A stretch of DNA of 64,000 bases from Ciona intestinalis (Eukaryota > Chordata > Ascidiacea > Phlebobranchia > Cionidae). Below the pieces are notes generated by a model that was given only the letters and a program-made list of their open reading frames with translations, ran no database searches and was not told the DNA's origin. Made by a program: the position numbers and the translations under genes. This document shows positions 11,401 through 24,316 of the stretch, piece by piece. Location: assembly GCF_000224145.3 (NCBI RefSeq), contig NC_020173.2, forward strand, positions 4,747,680-4,811,679, read 5' to 3'. How positions within the stretch are numbered: the stretch's first letter is position 1; each line of letters opens with the position of its first letter.

Positions 11401-14281
11401 CCCGATATATATGACACATATACAACTAATATTAATGAAATCGAGCCTTAGCCATGCTGGCTGGTTATTGGTTTCGGATATTACAGAAAAGTTTAAAGTA
11501 AATATTGACGTGTTGGTCGTGAGAAAATAATGAGAATTTAATTTTAAACCGAAATAAATCTTTGCATCGAAATTGCCCATAGCTGTAATTGGTCATCAGC
11601 TTACCAGGCTCATGCGCATGTCTCCTTGCTTTACCCCTCTAACTCCAACGCCTGTACAACATAAAGTAGCGTTATTAAATGAATCACCGACAACTTGTAA
11701 AGGTTAGCATAAATCGGTCGCGATTTTTAACAACGTAATCGAAGATGAGATTTGGATTGTAATCGCATGCTCACGGTCGAGCTGTGCTGTAAGCCGCTTG
11801 GTAATTACACAAAATCGTATTCTTAAGTACAGTGGCACTTGTAGCAAGATTGAGATCTGAAAAACTGCACTCTCGTATTAAAATTCCGCAAAATGACAAC
11901 AAGATGGACGGAGTCGGTTCGTATGACAACTTACGTTGATTGATGTCGATGATTTTTGCGAAACCGTCCTTCGCCGCATAGTGGCGCTTACGAGCGATCT
12001 CCTCAACGTCATTCGGGTCTACGCCTGGCGCCGTCTCGTCCACTGATGACGAAATGGTGACGTCATGTTGATTTTCTTCACTTTGAATTTCGGCTTCGAC
12101 ATCTGGTGAATTGCTGTTAAACAAAATCGTATTGATGAGCATAATATGAATTGAAAGATTTGATATTTAACTGGTTGACGGTTTGACCTTTAAATCTAGT
12201 TGACGGATGGGGAATTACAATGATTTACAGAAGACTACTTCCCGCCCTAGTTATAAATTATAGGTATACGATTGACTTAAATTGGTTGACTAAACATGTT
12301 GGTCAGTATAGGCCTTTTCATTGTGGTAAGCAATGGCTCGGCTCTTTTCGTATAATGTGCCATGAATCATAACACAAACGGGGGGGTAAATCTATTTATA
12401 AAGAAAGCTTAACCAGTGCGCTTTATATGGCTTGACGGCTATTCGAAACTTTTCCATTTAAAGTATTTGGTGACAGGAAGCGAATTAAAGACAAAAAACG
12501 TTTCATGAACGCATATATCATGATGATGTAATGGGTAACAAATGATTACGTCAAGGAATGTGGGTTTGGTCATGACTTCCTCTCACGGCCGGGGTCGTGG
12601 TGAGAGTTTTGCTATAATAGGTAAACAAAACAGAAACCAACCTAGTTTCTGGGTTCCCTGTCCCTTCTGTTTCATTGCTAGAAGAAGTAGTTCTTACTTC
12701 GCCGGTGGTTTGGATCACTGGGGCAGTAAAAGACGTCCCGGTTTTACGGAATTGTGCAAAAAGTTCCTGCAAAGAACCAGGTGTTCTCCTAGTTCCCCCG
12801 ACCGGTCGGTTAAGAGTGTAGACGACAGCTTCAAGGTCTTCGTTCACTTGAACAGATTGCTCGGAGACTGATCTCCGTTCCCTCGTCAACTTATTGACGA
12901 AATCGCTCCTTGTCAGTGCGCCGCAATTCACTACAAAATGTTATAATTCAGTGGTAAATTGAATCATGAAATATCGACCATTCTAATTAGCTATGTCAAA
13001 AAGAGCGGCTGGAATGGGCTGCACCTGGTCGACATTAACCGCAACCGGTGTTTCATTTCCCATTGCTGTAATTATGACGCCCAGCACTTCGCTAACCAAT
13101 TCAACTGCGAGCGTCATATTCCGAAAACGAATTTGCGGCCACAGAATTACTCAGTCGGGCGGTTAGGTTAAGAAATGACCACCTAGTGCTTTGCCTCCGC
13201 TGGTTTGAGATGCGGCACTCGATAGCTGTCAATGTGGTGCGGACACAAAACGAACATTATGCGCCGCGTAATAATCAGACTTCGGTAGCCCGAGGATCAC
13301 TCAGTGCGAGAGCATATAATCCGTTTGAAGTTATCTCGCGCTTACAGATAGCTTGAAAGCATAGAGCCAATTTCGCTATCCAGTAAACCCGACAAAGCCT
13401 TCAATTACAAAACCTAGGATCCGCGAAACCAAGACTGTAGGTTTAACAGCCGCTACCACAAATGACGTGTAAAGGATATGATTTAATAGCTAACCAGCTG
13501 GAATAAATACCCTTCATTCAGAGAGTGAACGCCGCAACTTCGGTCTTAGGTAGTTTGACCACCACCGTAATTGCTAACTATTAAATTAGCGACGTTGTTT
13601 CAATTTTCCCTCGTCTACAAGTTATATTCCAGTGTTAATTTCGCCAGAGTCTTGCCTTAAGTGTGTTTATGAGCATTTCTTAATGCGAAATATTTAATAA
13701 CTATTATGATCGTGTATTTATTGCCCGAAACACGACCTTTCACCGCGACGATTTAAAACCGCACTTGAATCAGAAGTATGAGTTGGTGCATAGAACCGAC
13801 AGGCCGATTACGACAAAGGTTACTGTTAATCATGCTACTTCGCAGAACGCCAGACGCCAATGTTAACGTTGAAATGGTAAACACAGTTTTAAAAAAAATT
13901 ATAAAACAATCTTGTTTATTTTTTTTGTTAAATTTAATACAAAAAATATCAAAAATATCATGAGACAATATTGTTTAATTTTTTGTATTTTTTTTGTAAA
14001 ATTTAATACGAAAAATGTAAGTTTTAAAATTTGTTTCGAAACCGAATTTATTGCAGACGACCACGCCTAGCCATCCTTCTGCATGTTCGGGTCCCCCCGG
14101 CGTTACCGGATACGAATCTATATTAGAAGACAGTCGCACCGCGCATGCCCCGCGAAGCAGCGATTTCATGACGAGAAATAGCTGCATATAGTTTACATAA
14201 TTACAAAGGGTTGTTTCACTAACCTGAAGTTTGTTGCAAAAACATAACGACCATCACTAAAAGGAAATTGGACAAATCCAT
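2295..14281 (-). CDS. Secreted astacin metalloprotease with CUB and five MAM domains
   Basis: A 34-exon gene; spliced CDS 5,415 nt, 1,804 residues. Exons in transcript order: 14224-14281, 12642-12930, 11935-12113, 11605-11651, 10873-10972, 10697-10814, 10460-10641, 10271-10392, 9957-10050, 9114-9284, 8859-8962, 8697-8787, 8408-8614, 8039-8198, 7830-7938, 7482-7764, 7265-7399, 6770-6909, 6557-6697, 6441-6485, 6288-6327, 5942-6082, 5586-5758, 5364-5516, 4645-5248, 4426-4569, 4168-4342, 3856-4079, 3605-3787, 3305-3547, 3073-3191, 2860-3006, 2614-2704, 2295-2497. Every junction is GT-AG and keeps phase. Domains: signal peptide 1-19, propeptide to about 195, astacin about 200-396, CUB about 397-520, MAMs about 535-705, 773-985, 1000-1215, 1296-1476 and 1540-1737, Thr-rich linkers after MAM1, MAM3 and MAM4, Cys-rich tail 1738-1804. 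Meprins combine astacin with MAM, and tolloid/BMP1 combine it with CUB; this protein has both. Expected role: secreted zinc endopeptidase at the cell surface or in matrix. No membrane anchor is seen. The substrate is unknown. Confidence 0.9.
2614..8614 (-). other. Array of five MAM domains with Thr-rich linkers (exons 13-33)
   Basis: Each MAM unit repeats the same order: a C-DF----C---W-R--G-S--TGP--DHT segment, [11 protein letters not shown], a C--F-YHMYG segment, an NW or W segment, and a closing D-AIDDI---PG-C. MAM1 uses exons 13-16, MAM2 exons 17-22, MAM3 exons 23-25, MAM4 exons 26-28 and MAM5 exons 30-33. The C-terminal segments of MAM1 and MAM3 share an exon with a Thr/Pro-rich linker; a third linker is exon 29. 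These linkers are probable mucin-type O-glycosylation stalks. MAM domains mediate adhesion or dimerisation in meprins, receptor phosphatases and neuropilins. MAM2 and the first segment of MAM5 carry extra inserted residues. Confidence 0.9.
8697..9284 (-). other. CUB domain, three exons (10-12)
   Basis: Exon 10 (9114-9284) carries the CUB start with the SPSYPSPYP and CTWNI motifs, exon 11 (8859-8962) carries [12 protein letters not shown] and TVCGTQTG, and exon 12 (8697-8787) carries [13 protein letters not shown] and RGFRAIFRE, the typical last strands of a CUB. Exon 12 is easily missed, but without it the phase from exon 11 to the first MAM exon does not match; with it the phase is exact. 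CUB domains mediate protein binding and oligomerisation in developmental proteases. Confidence 0.88.
9957..12930 (-). other. Propeptide and astacin catalytic module (exons 2-9)
   Basis: The propeptide (exons 2-4) ends in VKQGDMRM, which resembles the astacin latency motif FXGD, whose Asp caps the catalytic zinc in the zymogen; the Phe is not kept here but Gly-Asp is. The mature domain opens near RIPYKI. Exon 7 (10460-10641) encodes the zinc motif [15 protein letters not shown], with zinc ligands His294, His298 and His304 and the catalytic Glu295. Exon 8 encodes the Met-turn SVMHY (Met348) and the Tyr that acts as fifth ligand in astacins. Four cysteines (in HTCLRF, KGCWAY, PGCVAK and LYDC) match the two conserved disulfides. 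All catalytic residues are present, so activity is expected. Confidence 0.92.
11021..11207 (-). mobile_element. MITE copy in astacin gene intron 4
   Basis: Reverse-orientation copy bounded by TATAGGGTGGGGGAAGATGA and its inverted counterpart ending CTACTATA. Lies between exons 4 and 5 of the protease gene. Confidence 0.88.
13907..14016. repeat. AT-rich tandem duplication in astacin intron 1
   Basis: Two imperfect copies of an AT-rich unit of about 55-60 bp, each with an ACAAT-TTGTTTA start and an AAATTTAATAC-AAAAA block. Confidence 0.6.
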
Positions 14282-17200
14282 TTTCGAAAGTTGTGGTTGT
14301 TTCGTTTCAGTTTTCTTCGATATTTTTCTTCCAGATCAAGAATTCTGCTTTGCGTTCGTTTCAGATATTCCAACAACCTAATTCTTAAGCATTTATATGC
14401 CGACAAGTGCTTCTTAACTGTTCAAAATTGTTCGTTATACAACATGAACACGTATAATATAATAACACGAGATAATTGTTCGACTGTACGCCGGTAAAAT
14501 GAAGCACAATTTGACATCTAACTATTTTGAAACCTTTTCTTGACAAACTTGTCACGAATCTGCACTCAACTATTGAGCAGCGTCGTTTTTAAACCTTCTG
14601 TGGTTCCTAAACCTCAAGCGTAAAAAAAACGTTTGCGCTGCGAAGAGAAAAAGGCAACCGGCAGAAGTCCATCGCCGCTAACGAAGCTGCCAGCAGCCGC
14701 ATTACGTCACCGGTAGCTTTGCTGAAAAAGTAAGCTATGCAATGAATTGAAGCAAAGGAATCGGAATCTCAAAATAGCGGAAACTTTACAGCAACACGTA
14801 TGGATAAAACGAGCATGTTTTTATATTAAGTCAATTTACGTGATCGGGTCTTTGGTGTTCGCGGAAATGCGTGTGTAAAGCAGGATGTGCGCGCCGGGAA
14901 AGCCGGGAAATATGCGCCAAAACGTTGAAGTATTTTTAAGGCCGGGTAGATAGCTAAAGAACAACAAAATTCCAAAATTAGTAAATCGAAACAAACGTTA
15001 CAATTAATATGACTGATTTTAGTTTGTTTCGTTTATGGCTGGCCTATATGAAAAAGAAAAGAAAACCGGCACGATATCTCAATAAATCGCCAACTGACAC
15101 AAAGAAAAATGGCAAGTAACTGGCCAGGGTCCATCGCCATAACAGACGGCGTTAATCAATTAAGTTTGGCATTCATATTTCTACCACGCTTGGTCTGCTA
15201 TAAGCCGCACCGGGGACGATTCCGGTGAAGTCATACAAAGTGATGGATTACAACTGTGGCTATTTTTACCCTTAATCTTATGCACGAGTAATATGTGAAT
15301 TCTACAGCCCATTAACCCAAAACTTTTTCTCTGCATTTATCTTTACGTGTGCTGTCCCATAGCATCCATCATGCACTGGCTACGGAGCCAAGACCGAGGC
15401 TAAAGTTCGAAGTTCCCGGGTTAAGTAGTAAAGTACCTACATGGTAATAGATGGGAAAGATTTTTCACACACAGAATGTCACCGTTGACGCGAATGAGCG
15501 TCCTATAAATCCGTGAGAGGATTAGCGATATAATACCACCCTTTTGACCTGCAGTTTAGGATGCGAATACGCACTGTCTGCTTGCATTTACTCATAATAC
15601 GTGGTTCGACCGATGTAATCAATACGTCATGTCACTTCTGCTTGCGAGTTTCAGCCCTTGATCGCAATTAATCCGCTTTAACACCGGCGCAATAAAACAC
15701 CGCATGTGCGTTTCTCGCGTATCTTACGACGCAAATGAAGTATAGTTGTAAACAGAAAACAATTCTTTCTCAACAAGTGTTTTCGCTGAACGTTAGTTTT
15801 TCCCGGTAGCCACCTTGAGCATTTAACATAAAAGTGTTTGTGGTCAAATCGGTTTGATGTTAAATAATTTGCAATCATATCAACGACAATCACTTATTTG
15901 TTGTAAAAAGATTCAAAAATTTTAAACCCAAACGCGTGTCCAAAAGTATTGGAATAAACAACCACAGCCAACGCAAAAATACAACATAAACAAAAATTGC
16001 GGCGGTATATTACGCAGCCATATGTGCAAGGGTTTGTAATCTGCTTATTTTTGACGATACTAATGTTTTAAAGACAACATAAAGTGGACCTGACCTTCGC
16101 AGGAAACCTGACTTCCTGTTAACGAAGAAAAAAGTTGTTAAGTAAACTTATCAGACGAGCAATCTTGCTTTGAATGACCAAGAACTTTTGTTGTTACCTA
16201 AACTCAAGCGCCCAGGGCTACGGTGTTAACGTGGTGAGATCACCACCACCGCTGCTGTTCGCCCAACGAGTTTCTCAATAGCTATTAGTCGGCGTAGGTA
16301 TGCACAAAATGCAAGAACAATATGACCCAAATTTCGAGTTATAAATTTCACTAAACTTGATAAAAATTTCTTACAAAGCGGTGAATTCCGAGTAATGTAA
16401 CTATTTGCATTAACCCCGAGAAATAGAATCAGTCCGCCCTTTTTGTTTGTACCACCAACAAACAACTATTACATTTTCTCTCTATTTATCTGTTACCAGA
16501 ACAAAACCCATTATAAGCGGTGGTAAAGGTCGCGAATTAAGCGCATATGATGACACATGATCCATCAAAGTTGATATATTTATGGGTACGTATAAACATA
16601 TATAGACTGGTCAGGTCAGTCCTTTCAATGGCCCCACATTTACACTGTATAGTTCCATATTGCACGTTGTATTGGCTAAATTTATATTCCCACTAATCTA
16701 GGGATCAGTAGTTATGTACAGATGCGTATTTTGTGATTTAAATATTATGCGCCACTCCTAAAACCACCAATTTTAGATAAACCAGCAAAGTTGTTATCTT
16801 TTGTAAACTGAAAGTAGGCGCGCCCTGCAAATTTTAGAAAAATAAACCAATGCAAAAATGCAAACAGCACCGCACACCCCAAACAAACACGGCATTTGAA
16901 ACAGAAATTGAGTCGGTTTTCGTTTATATACCGGCAACATTTTTTGCATCGTTCAGTAGCTAAAGAACAGCTCATACCTGATATAAATACATTTTTTTGT
17001 AATGCAACAGGTGCAAGCGAGTAATAAAACCAAACAAACTTTCAACCACTTTTAAATCCATATAAAACAAAACCTTATCGGTCACAGGTCGTGCTCCCAA
17101 CACAAGGGTCTTTCACGCCTTCTATCTGCAAGGTGATGTTTAGGCAGCAACGTGCTGAAGTTCTGTTTGTTTTGCCGCAAGCTAAAAAAACGCTGATTTG

Positions 17201-17669
17201 ATCACGATTACTGCAGTTTTCTCCATCACCTTTATCGAAATGAGGTCAATGCAAACAGAAACAACTCAGCAAAAAAACGATCTAGAAATCTGAATGCTCT
17301 TTACGGTATGCCCAATGCCCGCTTTACAAAACTGAATCAACATTATTACTGCTTGCCTAAATGAAAAACGCTCTTGTTTTAATGTTTACGACAAGCTAGG
17401 TCATAAGGTATTTATAAAGAAACAAGGACATGTCTTAATAGCCCAACTTAACGTTTAATGTTTACTAAAAGTTTAAACTAAGTCGGCTAACAGACAAACT
17501 TATGTTTTTGTTTAAGTAAGTCCGAGCTGTATCGTTATACTTATTAACATATTGTTTATAAACAACATGCGCTGATCGACGGCCATGCGAGGTCACGTTT
17601 AAAACGATGATTAAAAGCATATTCTGCATATAAACCATTATGTATAGAGCGTAAACGGCAACCTTGAAT

Positions 17670-17800
17670 GTATGAATAAATGTAACTTGCTTTCTCCCCA
17701 CGTGACTGGTAAACTACAGTTGTTATAACACAGGTGTTTCATAAACCTTGTGCCAGCTTACAAGTTACCATGTATGTTATGTTAAAGGTGAACCGTCAAT
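17670..17800 (-). mobile_element. SINE fragment (tail part)
   Basis: Matches, in reverse orientation, the tail of the tRNA-derived SINE seen at 36190-36478, sharing GTTATAACAC and GCCAGCTTAC blocks in the same order. The tRNA-like head is absent. Confidence 0.6.
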
Positions 17801-17904
17801 TCAAATGTCACGAAATATAGCATATTTCGCGACATTATAAAAATCACACGCAAATAGTAAAGTATAAATAAAAAAATAAAAATTACACGCAAATATAACA
17901 GTCC

Positions 17905-18020
17905 TTTTGATAGTAAACAAAGAACATTCAAAGAATTATAAAAACCGTATCATCACGATTCCCATGGACTGTTGTTAACGGTTTTAAACACGATTAGGCT
18001 ATTTGAATACTGTGTGCGTA
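17905..18020 (+). mobile_element. MITE internal fragment
   Basis: Carries the family interior (TAGTAAACAAAGAACATTCA, CCATGGACTG, ACACGATTAGG) but lacks the terminal GGGTGGGG blocks. Its right edge merges into a tandem repeat. Confidence 0.75.
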
Positions 18021-18081
18021 TATATACGTATATTCATGTATTTTGAATATACTGTGTGCGTAAATATACGTATATTCATGT
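18002..18081. repeat. Two-unit tandem repeat at the edge of a MITE fragment
   Basis: Two copies of a unit of about 39 bp (starts near 18002 and 18042), each with TTTGAATA, CTGTGTGCGTA and ACGTATATTCATG. The start of the unit equals the MITE interior end, so the repeat seems to have grown from the element. Confidence 0.75.
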
Positions 18082-18816
18082 TGACAGTATTATGATTATT
18101 CAGTACTAACTTATGCATTACCCGCACGCACATATAGCGACGAAAGCTGTTGCCAGAACTATATGGTTAGCAGAATAACGTTAAATGCTTAATCAAACGT
18201 ACGTTTTGCACGTACGCTTGCTCAACTGCAGAAGTACACGACCGATATTTTAATTACCTCGTTCATTACACAAGTCTTCACACGTTTTTAATTTCATGGT
18301 ATTGGAACATTAATCACGGTGCAATATTCACACAATTGACGGTAAATTTGAAAAGAAAGCTATTAATAGATTTTTCTGGAAACGCCGAATTCCGTATCTC
18401 GCACAAGACACTGCAGACGTTTTACTGGCACGTGCAAGGCATATACCGTTTTGCCAACTATACGTGATGTAGATTGATCCGTGCCGCTTCGGTAATGGGT
18501 CCCCCGTAACGTTTCCCGGTTGGTTTTCCTATTTTTAAATCACGATGCCGCTGTTTCAAAAGAAGCTGCATTTCTAGTTACAGTGAAAATTACATTTCAA
18601 AATAATTGTCATGATAGAGATATAGAAAGTCTACAGCACCAATATACACTGCTGCACATTGCGTGACATTTAAAACCGTTTTTCGTTTTGCCGAAAGAAA
18701 ATTTTTTGCTCGGTCACACCTATAAACATGACACGACAGTATTATTTTATCTATAATGTAAAGAAATGAAATAATTTAGCCCAGTTTTATACCAGTAGCA
18801 TAAAACTTTACTACTA

Positions 18817-19005
18817 TATAGTAGGGTGGGGGAAGATGGGACAGCTTTTCATTCTATTTTCTCGTCACATTTAGTAGTGAACAAAGAACATTCAAAAAAT
18901 TATAAAACCGTATCCTCACAACTCCATGGACCGTTGTTAATTTTTTAAAACACGATCAGGATATATGAATAATACCTGCTGTCCCATCTTTCCCCACAGT
19001 AATAT
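18817..19005 (+). mobile_element. MITE copy
   Basis: Starts TATAGTAGGGTGGGGGAAGA and ends in the inverted TGTCCCATCTTTCCCCAC followed by TA. Complete interior. Confidence 0.88.
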
Positions 19006-19532
19006 ACATCAAGATTCCCGATTGTAGTCATTCATCTAAATTACTTCCCTCATAAATCTACCACGTTCAGATGCTTATACAGTTCTATATATAACCGTGT
19101 ACAAATTATATAAAAACGTTCCAAATTAATAGCAGCTATTATTAAGCACGTTTTGACTTTGTGCATATGTAATATGACAACATCTTAATATTGTCACAAA
19201 TTTAAAAATATTTTACCCGTTTTATATAGCATTACTTTAATGACCGCCTACCCACAAATACGAGGTATAGCTTCCGTTTGGCAGCGTAAAATAATAATTT
19301 AAACGCTATAATGTTCGACATCGGGTAATGGACGGGTAAATTTTAATAACTGCTCGTGTTAATAAAACAATTTATATGAACTTAGAGGTCATTTCAGATT
19401 ACAATATGTTAGTGGGTATAAATTAAAATCTTCAAATTTGCAGTCAAAGTTGAAATTAGATTCTTATGAATACCTGTTTATTATTAAAATGTTTGAACAG
19501 TTGTACACGGTAGCTGAAATCCTGGCAATTAT

Positions 19533-19726
19533 ATTTAGGTGGGGAAAGATGGGACATCTTATTCTTCTATTTTTTCGTCACATTGGGTAGTAAACAAAGA
19601 AAACTCTAATGATTTTAAAACCGTATCCTCATGACTCCCATAGACCGTTTTTGTTTGTTTAAAACACGATCAGGATATTTGGATATTCTGTGCTAAAGGT
19701 GTCCCATCTTCCCCACCCTATTATAT
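19533..19726 (+). mobile_element. MITE copy
   Basis: Left end TAGGTGGGGAAAGATGGGAC, right end GTCCCATCTTCCCCACCC with flanking TATA. Full interior. Confidence 0.88.
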
Positions 19727-20606
19727 GACATGTTTTTTCAATCATCCAAACAAAATGACTTTCTTATAACCGCATGGGATATAAAAGGTTTATTTTTAAA
19801 CACAACAAATGTGTTTTTAGAGTACTAGTTACAGCTTGACTCTTATGCTCAAGAATTTACCAAAATTTCCCTTTTGCTTGGTCGTTATACAACTAGCAAT
19901 GGTGGTGCCAGTGCATCAGGCGCTAGTGGCGGTAACCCGAAATAGATTTCCAACCAAGCATTGTTTCTTTTGTTCTTAAAGCTTCTTATTTAATTACTCG
20001 TGTTTACATCAGGCCATGATTCTTGGAAATGGTCTTAAACGTGTCAATTTTCTGCCACCGTGTACCGGTAAGGTCACACGCGGTGACACTAATCTTTGTT
20101 GCAAGCCTTTAATGTATTATATTCAGTTAAAAATAATTCATATCGTCCGGTGAGAAACAGCTTATCGGACATAGTAAGATAAGGATTTGGTTACAACGGT
20201 CAGCCGCGAAAGGTTGTTTAACTATTAGCCTATTGTGTTCTAAAACCGACAACACTATAACCATGTAAGGTGCTGTAGTGGATGTGACATATTTCACAAA
20301 AAAAAACTCCCGAGGGTTTTAAATTTATCGTGATTTTAATCTGCTTACTTAACATCACACGTGTACGTCGCCGTTACCACAACGCGCATATACGCCAAAC
20401 AAACCACGATAAGGTAATTTTCGTGCATCGTGTATCCAGGTCGCCGAGCCACTTGTTGCAAAACAGCTTTGCGGCATGTAACATATACCTTACCTTTTGC
20501 CTCGGCAGGCTGTGCATTTTGGCTTACTCTATATATACATATATATATGTATACAAAGACGGAGGAACCGCAACGTTTATACGCTTATGCTTCTATCATA
20601 AACAAT

Positions 20607-20782
20607 ATATAGAGTGGGGGGAACGGGACACCTTAGCACATAATACTTAAATATCCTGGTTGTCAACGCCCTGTAGGAGTCGTGAGGATACGGTTTTAGA
20701 GTTATTTTAATGTTCTTTGTTTACTACGCAAATGGAAGAAGAAAACAGAAACATGTGCCATCTTTTTCCACTCTAGTATATA
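20607..20782 (-). mobile_element. MITE copy, partly decayed
   Basis: Reverse orientation; left end TATAGAGTGGGGGGAACGGG, interior GTCGTGAGGATACGGTTTTA, right end CACTCTAGTATA. Confidence 0.85.
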
Positions 20783-23700
20783 TCGAAATTTCATAATTAC
20801 CTTCGCCCGAAAGTTTAGATTTGGGGTTTTTATGAATAGAACAGGTATAACCAGTTACTACGACCTTTATTTATATAGTATAGGCGGTGTAGTTGTGATA
20901 CTAAATACTACAAGATTTTTTTCTAGTCTGAACCCGAATGATTTACAAGCAATTGACGTCAATCGACGTGACAGCGACAGCCTAAAACATTTGAAATAAA
21001 TGACTTTTTAAAAGTCGTTTTAAGGACAAAAGGATTTTGTGAACACTCTGTTTTTCCAACACGAACTTGCATACATATTTCCGGCAGTAATTATTATTCA
21101 ACCCAACAACATGTGTATTCGTGCATTTCGCTGTAAAAGTACGTGAGTGTGGAAATTTGTTTCAGAAGCCAAACAGAAACCTCCGCATGTTGAAGCTCGA
21201 AACGTGTCCATACTACCAAGCCACAACTTCCCCAAATCTTAACGTTTTTCTAACCCTGATTTCTCGTTAAAATCTCCCGATACGTACGTGATTGCGTTTC
21301 ATAGAAAAATCGTTGTCTGCTGAATGCATTTCTAAAAACCACAAAATTGAGTCCCTTTTGCACAAGTCCACGAAAATGTCTTTCTTGGAGAAAACTGATC
21401 CCATTACGTCATAATACGTCATAGATACGCGGATAACGAAGTTATGTAACAATAAACATTGCTCAAAACTCTAATTTGTATACAAGGGATTTATAAGTTG
21501 TTATTTTCCGATTTTAATAACCAAATAAATCAAGCCTAAAACAAATACGTTACGCTTAATTCTTAATTAGGCTTAAACCTTATGCAATTGTCGTTATAAG
21601 CGAAAGATATGCAAATGTTTACTTTCGGGCAATATATCATTTTTAATTTAGTTTTAACTCATCACGACCTACAATGCAGTTTTGCACAGCTTTGACTTGT
21701 TAATTAAGACAAACGTACACCACCGCACAAATTGGCGTTATTTTGAAGTTTTGAAATTGAATCTAGACCGCTTGCCATGCGCCAACAGCAAAAACGTGCT
21801 TTATTGCGTCTATGCACTTATGGTAATGTAGCTATTGAAACGGAATTTTCCCACCACGGTGTATAATCTATTGCGCTATCGTGGCGTCTAATTATAGCCT
21901 CAATAATTGATCATATTTTGTGATTCGCGAATCCACTTTTCAAATTGTTTGCTGCATTTCAACGGAAATAGTAGAAACTTCCTATCATAAGTCGTCGCAT
22001 CCTTGTCAAGTTAAAATTCGTCTTTTTGAAATAAACCGATTAATACATAGGATTTGATTTGGTATTAACTGCCAACCGAGTCGCTACTTAGCGTCAAGGG
22101 ATGGAAATTAGGATGGTCTAGACACGTCTAATGTTCATCTTTGCATTTTGGGCATGACTTCCAGGCACGAGCGCTAGCCTTATTGGTAAAAGCATCCTTT
22201 CTCCGTACATTTGACTCCAGCCTCTTTTGGCAGCAATAGACCAAGTTATCAAGATTTAGATCACTCTTCTGTGGCATCTGAAGGAATTTGTTCACTCATA
22301 TTCACTTCTCGCTCTTCAGGTGCACATGCTGCTACGAGGGAGTTTTATTTTTTCCGAGAAGTGTTTTGAAGATAATTAATTTGGAAACCTAATAGCCGTG
22401 AGATCTATGGTTGGTCACGAACGTCGTTTTTTGAGTCTGTCCACGTATATCACAATCGAATTACCGATAACAGTTTTATTATGAACTGATGGCTTGACCA
22501 GATTTAAACAACAGGCCACATGTAAGCCGTCACCTCGTTAATTAAGTTAGGCAAGAACTAAACACTCAGCGGATATTACTTTAAATCCCTTCTCAACAAG
22601 GCGTTAGTCTCGTTGTCTTAACAAAGCTGCCTAAATTATGAGCACCTCGCGATGGTCGAGGCTTTAATTTTTGCAGGAGAATTGCACATGGCATGCTTTG
22701 GCAGCGAGTTACGTGGGAACCGGATCGTTAATTAAGTTTTCGTACACTTAAACTGCCCGCATACACACCACAACAGTTTCAATCCAAACGGAAAAAGAAC
22801 ATTTTCTGCTTTGTGTGGTAGCACAGTGGTTGTGGACAAACATACGATTATACTTTGGCCGAAACGTTGCATTTCTTCATGTGTTTGTTCCATCGGGAAT
22901 ATCCACAACTGGAAGGCGCACTTGAAATATTTAAAGCTACCTATTCTCCTAAATAATGTTTTGTTACAAAAATGTTCAATCTTAACTGAACATTTGATTT
23001 ATGTCTAATAGCTCATGAATCATTGCAAATCAAGTAATTGGTACGGAGATCACCGTAAAACCACGTTGTAGACCACCGAGTTCATTTTTTACTTGAAAAT
23101 ATCCGGAAATAGGACAAAACACGTCATAACCATTTAGTGTTGTTTCCATAACTCGTTATTGCGGAAATAACTTGTGCGGGTTTACCAACCACTAAAATAG
23201 ATATACACGTTTCTAAGTTTAAAACAACGTCCTGATGGTTAACAGATAAGAATTAGACGTGAAGTGATGGTGTTTATAAATAAGTTCTGCACAAAAGTCA
23301 CTGCGGTAAAAAGTTTGATACTTTTGAATAAAATTTGCACAAAACTATTTTTGGCTGTCTTATGGTTTACACATTAAAATATTTAATTTTAGAGAATTTA
23401 ATTACTTCTGGATTTAAACCTGTATCAATCGTTGTAAGTCTGTGTATAAAACGATCTCAGTCGTGACCACGTAAGTGCGCATGCGTATTTTAGAACGGTA
23501 GGTATTTGACGGACGCATACAAATATTTTAAGACGACTGACTGTGTTTTATATACACAGAATTCCCATCGGATTTACTGCTGGTTTTATCCGCCATGTAG
23601 CTATTTGGAAATGCAATAACCACGTGGGACAAGGCGTCAATTGTTAAGTCATTATGGTTACCAAGCAACCAGATACCCTTATATCTTTGGTGTACCGTTG

Positions 23701-23972
23701 TATTGGGATACATGGTGTGTAGCCATCTAGGCTAGTGGTTTTGTTTGTAGCCTCGGAGTGAAAATCTATATTATCTTTGCATTATATTTGTAATTCAAGG
23801 TTATCTATGGTGTCCATTGCCCGTAATCATTACTAAATTTCCCTAATACAGTATGCAAAAAAATTAAAAAGCATTCCTTTCAAATTCTAAATGCCGCTGT
23901 AACTATCTTTTAGAGTTCTATATAGCAGTCTGTGTTTTAAGAACGATCATCATACTTTGGTATTCGAACTTT

Positions 23973-24168
23973 TATAGTACTGTGGGGTAATATGGGAAAA
24001 AATTAGCACAGAATTTACAAACCCCACAATCGTGTTTTAAACAAATAACAATAGTCTATATGAGAGTCGTGAGGATACGGATTTATAATTTGTCCAAGAC
24101 TCTTTGTTTACTAACAAATGGGTAAATAGAATAAAAATGTGTCCCAGCTTCACCCACCCTACTATATA
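23973..24168 (-). mobile_element. MITE copy
   Basis: Reverse orientation; left end TATAGTACTGTGGGGTAATA, right end CACCCACCCTACTATA. Interior has GTCGTGAGGATACGG. Confidence 0.87.
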
Positions 24169-24316
24169 ATTATAAAGTTTCATCACTAAAATTTGATCAA
24201 TAATAAATTGATCAATTATGCGACAAACAGTGATTAATTATACTTTACCCAAGAAGGCGTCATTGCGCAAATGCGACATGTTTTGCGCATGATTTTCACA
24301 TTTCACATTTAACAAT

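Noticed and set aside
16226-17701. Several minus-strand frames of 76-79 codons
   Set aside because: No splice partners, no motifs, AT-driven composition; treated as chance frames.
22150-22215. Possible tRNA-like segment (GCGCTAGCCTTATTGGTAAAA)
   Set aside because: No matching B box or cloverleaf stems downstream.
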